Assembly (NCBI GenBank): GCA_035296965.1
Contig: DATGZX010000055.1
Coordinates: 1-64,000 of the forward strand
Reading direction: 5' to 3'
DNA length: 64,000 nt
Source: DATGZX01 sp035296965
Lineage (GTDB): Bacteria; Planctomycetota; Planctomycetia; Gemmatales; Gemmataceae
Position numbers and translations under genes: made by a program. The first letter of the stretch is position 1. Each line of letters starts with the position of its first letter. Below the pieces are notes generated by a model. That model saw only the letters and a program-made list of their open reading frames with translations. It did not search any database and was not told the origin of the DNA. Of the stretch, positions 34,839 to 44,644 are shown piece after piece.

Positions 34839-37283
34839 CTATCGAAGTCGCCTGATCAGCAGCACCACGAGTCCAAAGTAGGCGAACAGGGCCGGCAGCC
34901 CAAGCCAGGCTCCCCAGTGCCAAAGCGTGTGTTCGCGCGCGTTGAGCGACACCCGAGGGTACTCCCAAACATGTTCGGCCTTGGGCAGCAAGTCGTCACG
35001 ACCTAGAAGCCAGTTGCAGGTGTCGAGCACAAGTTCCTCTTTTGCCGGGGAGAGCTCGGAACCGGTGAAAACGCTGCCATTGCCGATTGCTGCCACACGA
35101 ACGGTGGCAGGCTTCGAACTTTTGTCTGCGTACCAAGTGGCCGGTAAAGTCGTTTCGACGGCCACCCCAATTGGGAAAGGCCCGCGTCGTTTCTCTTCCA
35201 GTGTTCCCCTTGCCGGATCGTCCGGCTTCGACGGCTCGAAACGAGGTGTCCGTTCCCGAGTGGGAAAGGGCTGGTCCTCGTTCCAGCTCGCCGGGTCCGT
35301 GAGCATGAATTCAGGATTGAACCGAGGTGCGCTGCCGTCCGCCGGTTCATAGTAGACCGGCCTTGGATAGCGTACGCGCAGATCGAGGCTCTTGCCAAGG
35401 CTGTGGGCAGCGATGCCCATGCTTGCTCGAATCGGGTTCGCCTTGCGTTCGCCTTCCTCGGGTCTGCCGATCGGGCGCGAGGTCTTGATAGCGGCTTCGA
35501 ACTGGACCGGCGGCACGTCCACGGTGATCCCCGACACCAGCAGTCCCGAGCGCCGCTCGGCAAACGATTTACTCTCCGCATTGAACAAGACAGTCTGTTT
35601 GCTGAGCTTGATCCCCAACTGCCCGATCAGCTCCTCGAGTTCATCGGGGCCCGGTGGGGTCATTGAGGCCATCCGCAGGCGGTCGTTGGGATGTTCGCTG
35701 ATCGGCCCAAAGCAGGCCAGCACCGGCTTGCCTGCCTTGAGGAAGTCCTTGATGGCGGCCACCTGTTCCGAGTCAAGCCGGTGGATCTGATTCGGCACGC
35801 GATCGCCAATGATCACGTTGCGGAGCGTCATGCGTGGGATAATCAGGAGATCACAATCCGCAAGCGATCGGTCCAGCTTCGCCCTGAGGTCAGTCATGCG
35901 CCTCATTTCCGTAACGTCTTCGACGTTGAGCGCGCCTTTCTCCTTGGCAGTCGCCTCGCGATCTTCGCGGTACTGCTTCAAGACCGCCCCAAGGAGCAGT
36001 TCGTTTTGTACGATTTCCTCTAACTGGGCTTTGCGAATTCTTTCGTCGATCTTCCTGCCCTGGAGCCTGTCCGCGTATTTCTTGGTCAGCTCCTCCACGG
36101 TCGATTTTTCCCAAAGTTTGTGCGCTTCGGACAAGCTCTGAAGTTCCGCCTGAAGATTCTTGAGATCAGCATCGATTCCCGCAAGTTGTTCTTCGAGACG
36201 ATCGAACCTGCTCTCGTCGTAGGTATAGACGGCCGGCTCGGGCATCGGGGCGATTTCGCTCCATTTCTTGAGGATTACATCGTGCACGTCGATGCCCCGG
36301 GCGTTCAGCGCTTTCTTGAGCCCGCCGAAGCCAAATTCCTCCGGGCCCTCGGTAGTCAGGAATTCGTGCACGACTGCGATGCCCACCTTGGGGCGTTTCT
36401 CGTCGATGTTGAGGACCTTGCGGGCGAAGGGCTGGACCCCCTGGTAAAGGAGCACCAGGTTGCCACGCTTATCGTCCGCCTCGCGCGAGGCGGTCTTGTC
36501 GAGTTCGTAGAAGTCGTTGAAGCTTAAGCGCTGCACCTTGCCGCCGGCCGAGAAGAAGATGCTGTTCTCGGGAGCATTGTCGATGGCTTCCTTCAGTCCT
36601 TTATCGCTTGCGGTGAGTGCAGCGAGCTTGTCGTTGTAACCTTCTTCTTCCACATCAAGGACGACGACGCGAAACTGCGGGCCAAGCTCGCGGAATTGTT
36701 CGACCAGATCTTTCACTTTCTCCACGACCTTGCGTTCAGCGGCATAGTCGTAGGCGTCGGGCTTGTCGGTCAGTTGTCCGAACGTTTTATGGCGCTGATA
36801 AACCACGATCGTGGTTTCACCGCGCAGCCGGCCCAGCTGCTCCTGAACGCCGGCGGGAAGCGTGAACTCGTGGCTGCTGGTCCAGTCGAGTCGCAGGTAA
36901 TGCCGAAAGGAATAGACGTTGATACCTACCAGCACGGCAGCGGCCAGGCCGATTTGGAGGGCCGCGTTCAGTCCGAAGGCGCTGCGGCGCCCTGCGGCAT
37001 GGCTCAGGATCGCGATGACTTCCACAAACAGGGCCAGCGCCGCAAGAGCAACCCCCACCACCAGGAGCACCACCGCAACTTGCTCGACGAGACTGCCGTT
37101 TTCCCCCAGAAAGCCCGATCGCAGGAAATCCCAGTCGAGCAGTTTTTGCTGAGAGAGAAAACCTTCCAGGTAAGCCAGAGCTACGCCTATGCCGGCGCAC
37201 AAGAGTCCCGTCAACCCGGCAAATCGAAGCAGAAAATGAAACCGCGACCACCAGCGGCTGCGGGATTGATTCTTTAACGCCAT
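34839..37283 (-). CDS. GldG-like ABC exporter-associated protein
   Basis: An 814-residue protein of the GldG/DUF7088 group, an auxiliary subunit of ABC-2 exporters. N-terminal helices lie at about 15-40, 62-90 and 100-122 (FLLRFAGLTGLLCAGIGVAL; VAVVLLVVGVALAALALFV). A large soluble domain follows (about 130-780), with a coiled-coil stretch near 375-440 (DADLKNLQAELQSLSEAHKL). A final membrane helix and an Arg-rich end (VVLLIRRLR) close the chain. The soluble part has the Rossmann-like core typical of GldG (ADCDLLIIPRMTL). It overlaps the permease gene by 10 bases, so they are coupled. The start at 37283 (ATG, MALKNQSRSR) is chosen over the open frame to 37322. Confidence 0.8.
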   Translation of the reverse strand: MALKNQSRSRWWSRFHFLLRFAGLTGLLCAGIGVALAYLEGFLSQQKLLDWDFLRSGFLGENGSLVEQVAVVLLVVGVALAALALFVEVIAILSHAAGRRSAFGLNAALQIGLAAAVLVGINVYSFRHYLRLDWTSSHEFTLPAGVQEQLGRLRGETTIVVYQRHKTFGQLTDKPDAYDYAAERKVVEKVKDLVEQFRELGPQFRVVVLDVEEEGYNDKLAALTASDKGLKEAIDNAPENSIFFSAGGKVQRLSFNDFYELDKTASREADDKRGNLVLLYQGVQPFARKVLNIDEKRPKVGIAVVHEFLTTEGPEEFGFGGLKKALNARGIDVHDVILKKWSEIAPMPEPAVYTYDESRFDRLEEQLAGIDADLKNLQAELQSLSEAHKLWEKSTVEELTKKYADRLQGRKIDERIRKAQLEEIVQNELLLGAVLKQYREDREATAKEKGALNVEDVTEMRRMTDLRAKLDRSLADCDLLIIPRMTLRNVIIGDRVPNQIHRLDSEQVAAIKDFLKAGKPVLACFGPISEHPNDRLRMASMTPPGPDELEELIGQLGIKLSKQTVLFNAESKSFAERRSGLLVSGITVDVPPVQFEAAIKTSRPIGRPEEGERKANPIRASMGIAAHSLGKSLDLRVRYPRPVYYEPADGSAPRFNPEFMLTDPASWNEDQPFPTRERTPRFEPSKPDDPARGTLEEKRRGPFPIGVAVETTLPATWYADKSSKPATVRVAAIGNGSVFTGSELSPAKEELVLDTCNWLLGRDDLLPKAEHVWEYPRVSLNAREHTLWHWGAWLGLPALFAYFGLVVLLIRRLR

Positions 37284-38335
37284 CGTCGGCTCTCCAGGCT
37301 GCGAACCGTCATGAACAAGCAAAAAACCGCCACACTGCCGTACAGCACCAAGTGTCGCGTATCGACCAGGCCGCGACTGAAATCCCGGCTAAAATGCAAC
37401 GGCACGCTGAAGAAATAAAGGACTTGATAGGCCGGGCTGCTCGTGTCCATGTCAGGTCGCCAGAAACCTGCCACGATGAAGACCAGGCTCAACACCAAGG
37501 AGACAAGGGCGGCCACCATTTGGCTGCGAACCAGGCTGCTAACGAGGAGGCCCAACGCCAGGAACATCGCCCCTGCCAGAAACAATCCCAGGTAGGAGGT
37601 AAGCACGGGCATGGGATCGATGCCGGCCTGGATCTCCAACACGTGCTCTGTATCCACGTGATAATGCCCCCAGGCGCCGATGCCCGAGCCAACGACGCCG
37701 GCCAGCAACAACACCAGCCCGACAATTCGTCCCGCGGAGCCGAAAGGTAAGAGCGCTAGCAAGAAAGCCACAAAAACCGCGGCCATTCCGCCAACCATGC
37801 AAAGACTCAAGGGAGTCCAGGCCGGCTGCATGATCGGCCGCTGTAAATCCAGCAGCACCGGCAGGTAGGCCAGCGTGGGCAGCCACAGCAGCACGTAGAA
37901 TCCCAGGCAGGCAACGTACTTGCTGGCGACGACTTGCCAATCGCGCAGCGGGGCGGTCATAAGCATTTCCAGGGTCCCCGTGCTCCGCTCCTCGGCGAAC
38001 AGCCGCATCGTCAAGAGCGGCGGAATGAACAGGAAGACCAGCCAGAAACGTTCGTCCCCAAGCATGAGCTGCATGGGGAATTCCACGCCCTTCGGACCGG
38101 AAGCCGTCAGTTGTTCGAGCGTCAGGTAGAAAAGATGTCCCGTGACGACCAGAAAAAGGACCAGGACGACATATGCAATGGGCGACAAGAAATAGGCACT
38201 GAACTCGCGGCGAAGAAGGCTTCGCGCCTTGAACAGTCCGACCAAGAGATATAGGCCCACCAATAGGCCAATAAGCAACAGGACGCCAAGTGCACTAAGC
38301 GTCAGGATTTCATTCGCTTGAACCGCGACCAGCAT
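37274..38335 (-). CDS. ABC-2 type permease, GldF-like
   Basis: A 353-residue membrane protein forming the pore of the exporter. It has about eight hydrophobic segments. The region SLLRREFSAYFLSPIAYVVL is the typical opening of ABC-2 permeases of the GldF class, followed by RLFAEERSTGTLEMLMTAPL, the signature loop before the second helix. The ATG at 38335 is chosen because the longer frame (38350) adds only MGAFE. It lies between its ATPase and its GldG partner, in the usual order. Confidence 0.88.
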   Translation of the reverse strand: MLVAVQANEILTLSALGVLLLIGLLVGLYLLVGLFKARSLLRREFSAYFLSPIAYVVLVLFLVVTGHLFYLTLEQLTASGPKGVEFPMQLMLGDERFWLVFLFIPPLLTMRLFAEERSTGTLEMLMTAPLRDWQVVASKYVACLGFYVLLWLPTLAYLPVLLDLQRPIMQPAWTPLSLCMVGGMAAVFVAFLLALLPFGSAGRIVGLVLLLAGVVGSGIGAWGHYHVDTEHVLEIQAGIDPMPVLTSYLGLFLAGAMFLALGLLVSSLVRSQMVAALVSLVLSLVFIVAGFWRPDMDTSSPAYQVLYFFSVPLHFSRDFSRGLVDTRHLVLYGSVAVFCLFMTVRSLESRRWR

Positions 38336-38392
38336 TTCGAAGGCTCCCAAATCAAAATATCTTGCCCAGTGGAGAGAAGCTGAAGCTTCTCG

Positions 38393-39349
38393 TCATCTCT
38401 TCTTGCCGGCGACTTCGGCGACGGGCTCCTCCTGACCGACAATGCGGAGGAAGAATTCTTCGAGTGTTTGCTGATGCGGCCGCAATTCGCGAAGCTTCCA
38501 ACCCCGCGCCATTGCCAGTGAGCAAAGCTGGGGTGGGAGTTCGGCTCCTGCTTCGGTAGCGATGCGCAGGCGTGTACCGTTCACGATTTTTTCGCGTTCG
38601 AGGTGGACGACCCCCGGCAAGGTTCGCACCGGTGCGGGATCGACGACGCCGTCGAAGTCGACGAGCAAGGTAGTCTGCTCCCCCGCCTGTTTGCCCAACT
38701 CTTGAAGCGAACTGGATGCAACGACTTGCCCGCGGTGGATGATGATGACGCTGTCGCACGTCATCTCCACCTCCGGCAGAATGTGCGTGGAGAGAAGGAT
38801 CGTATGTTGCTGGCCAAGCTCGCGGACCAATTCCCGGCTGGCGCGGATCTGGCTCGGGTCGAGACCCGCAGTGGGCTCATCAAGAATGAGCACCGACGGG
38901 TCAGCCAGAAGAGCATCCGCTAACCCGACGCGCTGCCGGTAGCCTTTGGAGAGCGTGCCTACCAGTTGTCTGCGGACATCGGCCAACCAGCAGCGCTGCA
39001 ATACGTAGTCAATTCTCTGGCGCTGCACTCGGCCGTGCAGGCCCTTGATTCCTGCTCGAAAGCGCAGATATTCAATCACGCGCATCTCGCCGTAGAGAGG
39101 GCAATTCTCGGGCATGTAACCGATGCGCCGCCGAACCTCGAGCGGCTCCCAGAAGACGTCATAACCGTCGATGACCGCTTGGCCGGAGGTTGCCGTCAAG
39201 AACCCGGCCAGGATGCGCATGGTCGTTGTTTTGCCGGCCCCGTTCGGACCGAGAAAACCGACGACTTTGCCGGCAGGCACGTCGAACGACACATTCTGGA
39301 TGGCCGCGTAGTCGCCGTAATATTTGGTCAATTCGCTGACATGAATCAC
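38393..39349 (-). CDS. ABC transporter ATPase, GldA-like
   Basis: A 318-residue ATPase. Walker A is GPNGAGKTTTM (about 34-44), the signature is LSKGYRQRVGL (about 133), Walker B is SVLILDEPTAGLDPSQI, and the switch is TILLSTHILPEVE. The C-terminal domain resembles the GldA type (VVHLEREKIVNG, QQTLEEFFLRIVGQE). The start is GTG at 39349 with GAGG upstream. It is the first gene of the four-gene exporter operon read leftwards. The substrate is unknown; GldAFG complexes are linked with gliding in Bacteroidetes, but homologues in planctomycetes have no proven role. Confidence 0.9.
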   Translation of the reverse strand: MIHVSELTKYYGDYAAIQNVSFDVPAGKVVGFLGPNGAGKTTTMRILAGFLTATSGQAVIDGYDVFWEPLEVRRRIGYMPENCPLYGEMRVIEYLRFRAGIKGLHGRVQRQRIDYVLQRCWLADVRRQLVGTLSKGYRQRVGLADALLADPSVLILDEPTAGLDPSQIRASRELVRELGQQHTILLSTHILPEVEMTCDSVIIIHRGQVVASSSLQELGKQAGEQTTLLVDFDGVVDPAPVRTLPGVVHLEREKIVNGTRLRIATEAGAELPPQLCSLAMARGWKLRELRPHQQTLEEFFLRIVGQEEPVAEVAGKKR

Positions 39350-39675
39350 GGGAACCTCACCGTTGCTGAACTACTCTACCACTGTTCCGACAATGGTTTC
39401 CGCCGACAAACGACGCGCTCCCTGCCCTTACGGTGGAAAGGCCGCCGACAGCTGGCGGATGCGGTAGGATCCGACACGATGCGATGCAGACCCGGATGGT
39501 TATTGAGAATAGCTGATTCTGGCAACGACGGCAAGGCCCGCAAGATTTAACGACCGCGAGGAAGGAGCGGGTCGATTGCTGGGTTTGCGGATTAGTCTTC
39601 GAATAGGACTCGGCAGGCCCCAGCGGCGAACCCCAGATGCCGCTCTCATGAAATCCTGGGGGCAGACCGCGGGTT
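39350..39675. other. Intergenic, nothing assigned
   Basis: 326 bases between the exporter operon and the ArsI-like gene. Both flanking genes are on the minus strand, so the promoter of the exporter operon should lie here. I see no convincing -35/-10 pair, no RNA gene and no repeat seen elsewhere in the window. Confidence 0.5.
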
Positions 39676-40725
39676 TTATCCCAGCACGAGGAACTGCCCA
39701 GCCCATTCGCCGTTTCCCAGGCGTTCGGCAGCGACGGCATCGACGACAACGCGCTCGCCCCTTCCAAAGACCGTGCCGTTATCGTCGATGACCTGCCGGA
39801 ACGGTCCCTTGTAGACGACCTGGATCTTGGCCGAGCCCTCAGCGGGCTTGAATCCTTCCAGTTGTTGTTCGCGCATGGCAACGCCCTCGCGCTGGAAGCA
39901 AGGCTTCGCGTCGAACTTCACCAGGCGCAACCCTTGAAAACCGGCAGCCTCGAGGAGATGGACCGGGTCGGACTCGTGCGGCACGAAGCGAACAGAAGCG
40001 GCTGGCCCGGGTAGCCCGGGATTGGTCAAGGCGCGCTCACCGACGAGGGTGTGCGCGAACACGCGCCCGCCCGGCCGGAGCACTCGTAATGCCTCGCCGG
40101 CAAGGCGCTGTTGCGTCGCCATATCCAGAGGCACGTTCAGGCTGCCCCGCAAGCGCACTTCGTCGACGGATGCGTCCGCCAAGGGGAGGTGCTCCGGCAC
40201 CGGTTGAATCAGCACGTGCTCGTAGATAGTTGGTTCGGCAGCGACCGTCGCCCCGGCCGTCCTCTCGAGATTCGGCCGTTGCTCAGGGTCGGGAATCATC
40301 TCTTCCAGGGACTGCCCGGCACCGCGATGATCGATATCCTCGTCGAGGGTGTAGATCTCCCAAAGGGTCTTGTCGGGGTCGGTGACCCAGAATTTGGTCT
40401 GGCGGGCATAGCAACATTCTACGCCGTCCTCTCTCTCCGAATGAATGCCGGCTCGCTCCAGCCGCTGCTGCATGGCGACCAACGCGGTGCTATCCGGCAT
40501 GCGAAAGCCAAGGTGATTGAGCGGGCCACCGACTGCGCGTGGCGTCGGCTCCAGGGAAAGCACGAGCGGCGGGTCGTCCAGCTCGAACTTGGCGTAGTCA
40601 GCTCTCCGCTTGGCGGGTTCGATCCCGAACAAAACTCGGTAAAAGTCGATCGAGCGGGCGAGGTTGCTCACGTTCAGCGAAAGGTGGAAACGAAGAGAGG
40701 TGGCCACGGCAAGTGATAGGGACAT
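39676..40725 (-). CDS. arsI: ArsI/CadI-like dioxygenase with methyltransferase-like tail
   Basis: A 349-residue two-part protein. Residues 11-130 form a vicinal-oxygen-chelate domain of the ArsI/CadI group, which cleaves carbon-arsenic bonds of organoarsenicals. The expected metal ligands are visible as H14, H71 (LNHLGF) and E123 (LWEIY), with the adjacent thiols C104-C105 (ECCYA) for arsenic. Residues about 165-349 resemble a class I methyltransferase from its middle onwards (LRVLRPGGRVFAH), ending in a VVYKGPFRQVIDDNG stretch like the tail of ArsM-type enzymes. The SAM-binding glycine motif is missing. ATG at 40725 with GAGGAG upstream. The symbol applies to the first domain; the whole may do something else. 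Confidence 0.75.
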   Translation of the reverse strand: MSLSLAVATSLRFHLSLNVSNLARSIDFYRVLFGIEPAKRRADYAKFELDDPPLVLSLEPTPRAVGGPLNHLGFRMPDSTALVAMQQRLERAGIHSEREDGVECCYARQTKFWVTDPDKTLWEIYTLDEDIDHRGAGQSLEEMIPDPEQRPNLERTAGATVAAEPTIYEHVLIQPVPEHLPLADASVDEVRLRGSLNVPLDMATQQRLAGEALRVLRPGGRVFAHTLVGERALTNPGLPGPAASVRFVPHESDPVHLLEAAGFQGLRLVKFDAKPCFQREGVAMREQQLEGFKPAEGSAKIQVVYKGPFRQVIDDNGTVFGRGERVVVDAVAAERLGNGEWAGQFLVLG

Positions 40726-40759
40726 CGAAGAACTCCTCGACGGTTATGGCTCAATCATT

Positions 40760-41560
40760 CTAGCGGAAATAGAGTCCCGTTCTACCACTCTGGGCATAGC
40801 GGTCGCGCATGCGGCGGTGGAACTCCTCGTAATGCTGGGGGCGTTGATGGCCGCCTTCGGAGAGCCGATTATAACTGGGGAAAAACTGGCGGCGCCAGCG
40901 CTCAGATCGATTGGGCCCCGAACGGTGTGGCGTGAACCCGGTAAAGATAGCGATGTCGCCTGGGTCCAGCATCAAAGACACCCCCTTGGACTCGTCGATC
41001 AACCCCGCAGGCATTGGATAGTAGAAGCGGTCCGGCGGCGACATCAGGCCGTTCTTGTGGTAGCCGGGGAAAACTTCCGTGCAGCCATTGTCGTGATCGA
41101 CGCGGTCAAAGGGAATCAGTACGGTCAGGAAGCTGCGCGGGAAACTCGGCCAAGGCGCGTAGTCCTGGTGTAACTCGTAGCCCTTCAGTCCCGGTGGCTT
41201 GTAGACGATCTTGTCCTTGAACAAGCAAGCTTCCTCGCCATAGAGCGCCCCGACCGTGCCCAGAAGACGCGCGTCGAGCGCCAACTTGTGGCAGGCCAGC
41301 GACAGGTCAATTACCGGATCGAAACACTCGAACTGCTCTTCGCCTGTGACGACGTTCGTTTGAAATCGACAGCGTTGGTTATCCCGGTGAATCAAGTCGC
41401 GGTGGCGAACCAGGAGTTCGTCGGCTTCGTCGGCGGCCTCGGCGATCTCATCCACGGCGAAGAAGCCGTGCAGAACCAAGAAACCGTTGTCGCTCCAACT
41501 GCCGATTTGCTCGTCGCTCAAGCAAGCATCCGGGAGACGAACCTCAGTGAGCATCGTCAT
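40760..41560 (-). CDS. Phytanoyl-CoA dioxygenase (PhyH) family protein
   Basis: A 266-residue Fe(II)/2-oxoglutarate oxygenase. The double-stranded beta-helix supplies the metal triad: H131 and D133 in ELHQDYAPWP, and H212 in FTGFTPHRSG. A downstream arginine near 218-223 probably binds 2-oxoglutarate. A DNGCTEVFPGYHKNG stretch between them is typical of PhyH proteins. The substrate cannot be told: family members hydroxylate fatty acyl chains, mitomycin precursors, ectoine and others. It lies 34 bases before the ArsI-like gene and 9 bases after the MFS gene on the same strand, so the three probably form one operon. Confidence 0.85.
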   Translation of the reverse strand: MTMLTEVRLPDACLSDEQIGSWSDNGFLVLHGFFAVDEIAEAADEADELLVRHRDLIHRDNQRCRFQTNVVTGEEQFECFDPVIDLSLACHKLALDARLLGTVGALYGEEACLFKDKIVYKPPGLKGYELHQDYAPWPSFPRSFLTVLIPFDRVDHDNGCTEVFPGYHKNGLMSPPDRFYYPMPAGLIDESKGVSLMLDPGDIAIFTGFTPHRSGPNRSERWRRQFFPSYNRLSEGGHQRPQHYEEFHRRMRDRYAQSGRTGLYFR

Positions 41561-41569
41561 GGTTGACCT

Positions 41570-42916
41570 CTAACAATCCTTCTCAGGGATTAGTGTAGCG
41601 ACTCGGCGCGCGGGCATGCCACTGATCAAGGTCAGAATGGCAAGCCCAAGCGCAATGCCGGCGAGAACCGGGAAGAGCGGTGCATAGGACCCGGCCCGCG
41701 CCTGCGTGCTGGCAAACACCTGCGGCCCAATCGCGGAGAACAGCACCGTGAGCATTTGAGCGACGCCCTGGATCGAGCCGAGGTGGACTGGGCCGAATGC
41801 CTGACGGTACACCATAAAGAAGCAGACGGTGATGGCACCGCCGGCGGCGGCCAACGTGCCGGCGTAGGCGTAAACTTGAGCTTTGGTTGTTACGAATGGA
41901 AAGGCGGCCAGGGCGAGCGCGAATAATGCGGTCGCGAACGCCATTAACCTCGCCAGGGACCAGCGTGTGGCCAGCCAGCCGACCAGCAAGTTGGCGGCCA
42001 GTCCGATTGGGACACCTAACTTGGTCACGGTTATGAACACGGCTGTGTCAAAGCCGCGCTCCTTCAGGATTGACTCATTGAACAGCGACGTGCCAGCCAC
42101 CACCATCCCATAGAAAGAGGTGGCCACGCTGAATGTCCAGAAGGCCGGGCTGCACAGGGCTTGCCGGAGTGTGAAGCTTGCCTCGGTTCCGAAGTCGTTG
42201 TGAGCCCCAGCAGGGTCATCGTCCAGGAAGCGGGAACGTACCAGGGCCCCGCCGACAAGACCGAGGAGGAGGACTGCGAACCCGATGCCGGCCCAGTACC
42301 GGCGCCACTCATCAGGATGTCGAATCCTGAATTCGCCGAGGATAGTGAAGGCCCCGAGGAAACCCGCGGTCGTGGCGAAGGCATAGACACCCATGGCTAA
42401 ACCCGAACGCCGGCCGGCGGACCTGCCAATCAATGCCAGGCTGACCACGGACAAGGCGCTCTGCCCAAGTCCGCGCGTGAGCAGCAGGAACAAGAAGAGG
42501 TCGACCATGATCACTAGCGTGGTCGACCCGGCCCCGGTCCAGCTTGGCAGCTCCAAGGACAGCGCGTAGGCCCAGCTGCCAGTCGTCCATAGGCTCATGG
42601 CAATCACGGTCGTGCCCAGGCCCAGAGTCACGACGATATAAACTACCCGTGTGCCGAGGCGATCTAAGAGCCAGCCGGTGGGTATACAAAATAACGCTCC
42701 AAGCAAGGTGGCCCAAAGACTCAAGAAGCCGTAGCTGACTTTGTCAAGGCTCAACGACTTCAGCAAGGGCTCGGTGAACAACCCCAATCCGTGTGTGCGG
42801 CCGGGCAACGTCAATACCATCGCCAGCGCCGCAACGCCGACGTGGACCCAGCGCCACACGATTGGTTGCCATGCTGTTGGCGGGGCTATGGGGCTGGCTA
42901 CGGAGGACGCTGCCAT
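41570..42916 (-). CDS. MFS transporter
   Basis: A 448-residue membrane protein with about 12 hydrophobic segments. The loop between helices 2 and 3 contains GWLLDRLGTRVVYIV, the G-x3-D-R-x-G-x-R/K signature of the major facilitator superfamily. A hydrophilic middle loop (RSRFLDDDPAGAHNDFGTEA) separates the two six-helix halves, and the second half has LVGWLATRWSLARLMAF. The substrate is not predictable. Being the first gene of a likely operon with a PhyH oxygenase and an ArsI-like enzyme, it could import or export the compound these enzymes act on; that is inference. Confidence 0.88.
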   Translation of the reverse strand: MAASSVASPIAPPTAWQPIVWRWVHVGVAALAMVLTLPGRTHGLGLFTEPLLKSLSLDKVSYGFLSLWATLLGALFCIPTGWLLDRLGTRVVYIVVTLGLGTTVIAMSLWTTGSWAYALSLELPSWTGAGSTTLVIMVDLFLFLLLTRGLGQSALSVVSLALIGRSAGRRSGLAMGVYAFATTAGFLGAFTILGEFRIRHPDEWRRYWAGIGFAVLLLGLVGGALVRSRFLDDDPAGAHNDFGTEASFTLRQALCSPAFWTFSVATSFYGMVVAGTSLFNESILKERGFDTAVFITVTKLGVPIGLAANLLVGWLATRWSLARLMAFATALFALALAAFPFVTTKAQVYAYAGTLAAAGGAITVCFFMVYRQAFGPVHLGSIQGVAQMLTVLFSAIGPQVFASTQARAGSYAPLFPVLAGIALGLAILTLISGMPARRVATLIPEKDC

Positions 42917-42996
42917 GCCATCAGGCTCCGAAAGCAGCCCTGCCCTTGTGACGAGAACAGGGCTGCAAGTGTGTCAGAAAGAGTGCGGATAGGGTC

Positions 42997-44046
<1,050 letters not shown>

Positions 44047-44173
44047 GCGAAGCACCTCAAAGGGGGTAAAGCGTGCGTGCGGGCATTTCTTGACGATCGC
44101 GGTGCAAAGCGCACCGACCGGACCTCGGCGACTGCCAACCGTACGGCGTGCGGTCAATACTCATACCAATAGG

Positions 44174-44205
44174 CCGTAGCCGCATTCTGGCGAATGCGGC
44201 TACGG
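44174..44205. repeat. Perfect 14-bp-arm palindrome
   Basis: ccgtagccgcattc and gaatgcggctacgg flank a 4-base loop. It lies 128 bases before the start of the DUF1559 gene. Read on either strand there is no T-run. The surrounding space (44047-44512) shows no gene. Confidence 0.8.
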
Positions 44206-44512
44206 GGTTATGTCTCATTCTTGACCGCGCTCAGTACAGTCTCTTTTCCTGACGTCCTGAAGCGCAGGATTATTCTGACATTCGTCAGATTGTTATAGTT
44301 TGGGCGTGGAAAGGCGACAAGGGAATCGAAGAAGGAAAGTGTTTGAGTGGTTGGATCGCCCGCTGGATCCCAAAACGAATGCCGGGCTCTCCGCAGATTT
44401 GCAGGCTGTCGACAGTGCGCATGAAAAAGGCCAGGCACGTAAAGGGAATGCCCCTGACGTACGCCGGCCCACAGAATGCAACGCAGTAATCTTACAGTCT
44501 GCCCGCTACGCT

Positions 44513-44628
44513 CTCCCCTCTCCTTTGTACTCAAGGGAGAGGGGTCGGGGGTGAGGGTTTTAGGTTACTGAAAGTTCGCTGAGCCCCCTCACCCCCAACC
44601 CCTCTCCCCCGAGTACGGGGGCGAGGGG
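44513..44628. repeat. G/C-rich palindromic element, copy B
   Basis: Starts ctcccctctcctttgtactc and ends gtacgggggcgagggg, with the gaggggtcgggggtgagg core and its complement in between. The centre carries a different spacer (ttttaggttactgaaagttc) from copies C and D. It ends 17 bases after the M16 protease gene and could terminate that transcript. Confidence 0.9.
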
Positions 44629-44644
44629 CTTCTTCGATAGACTC

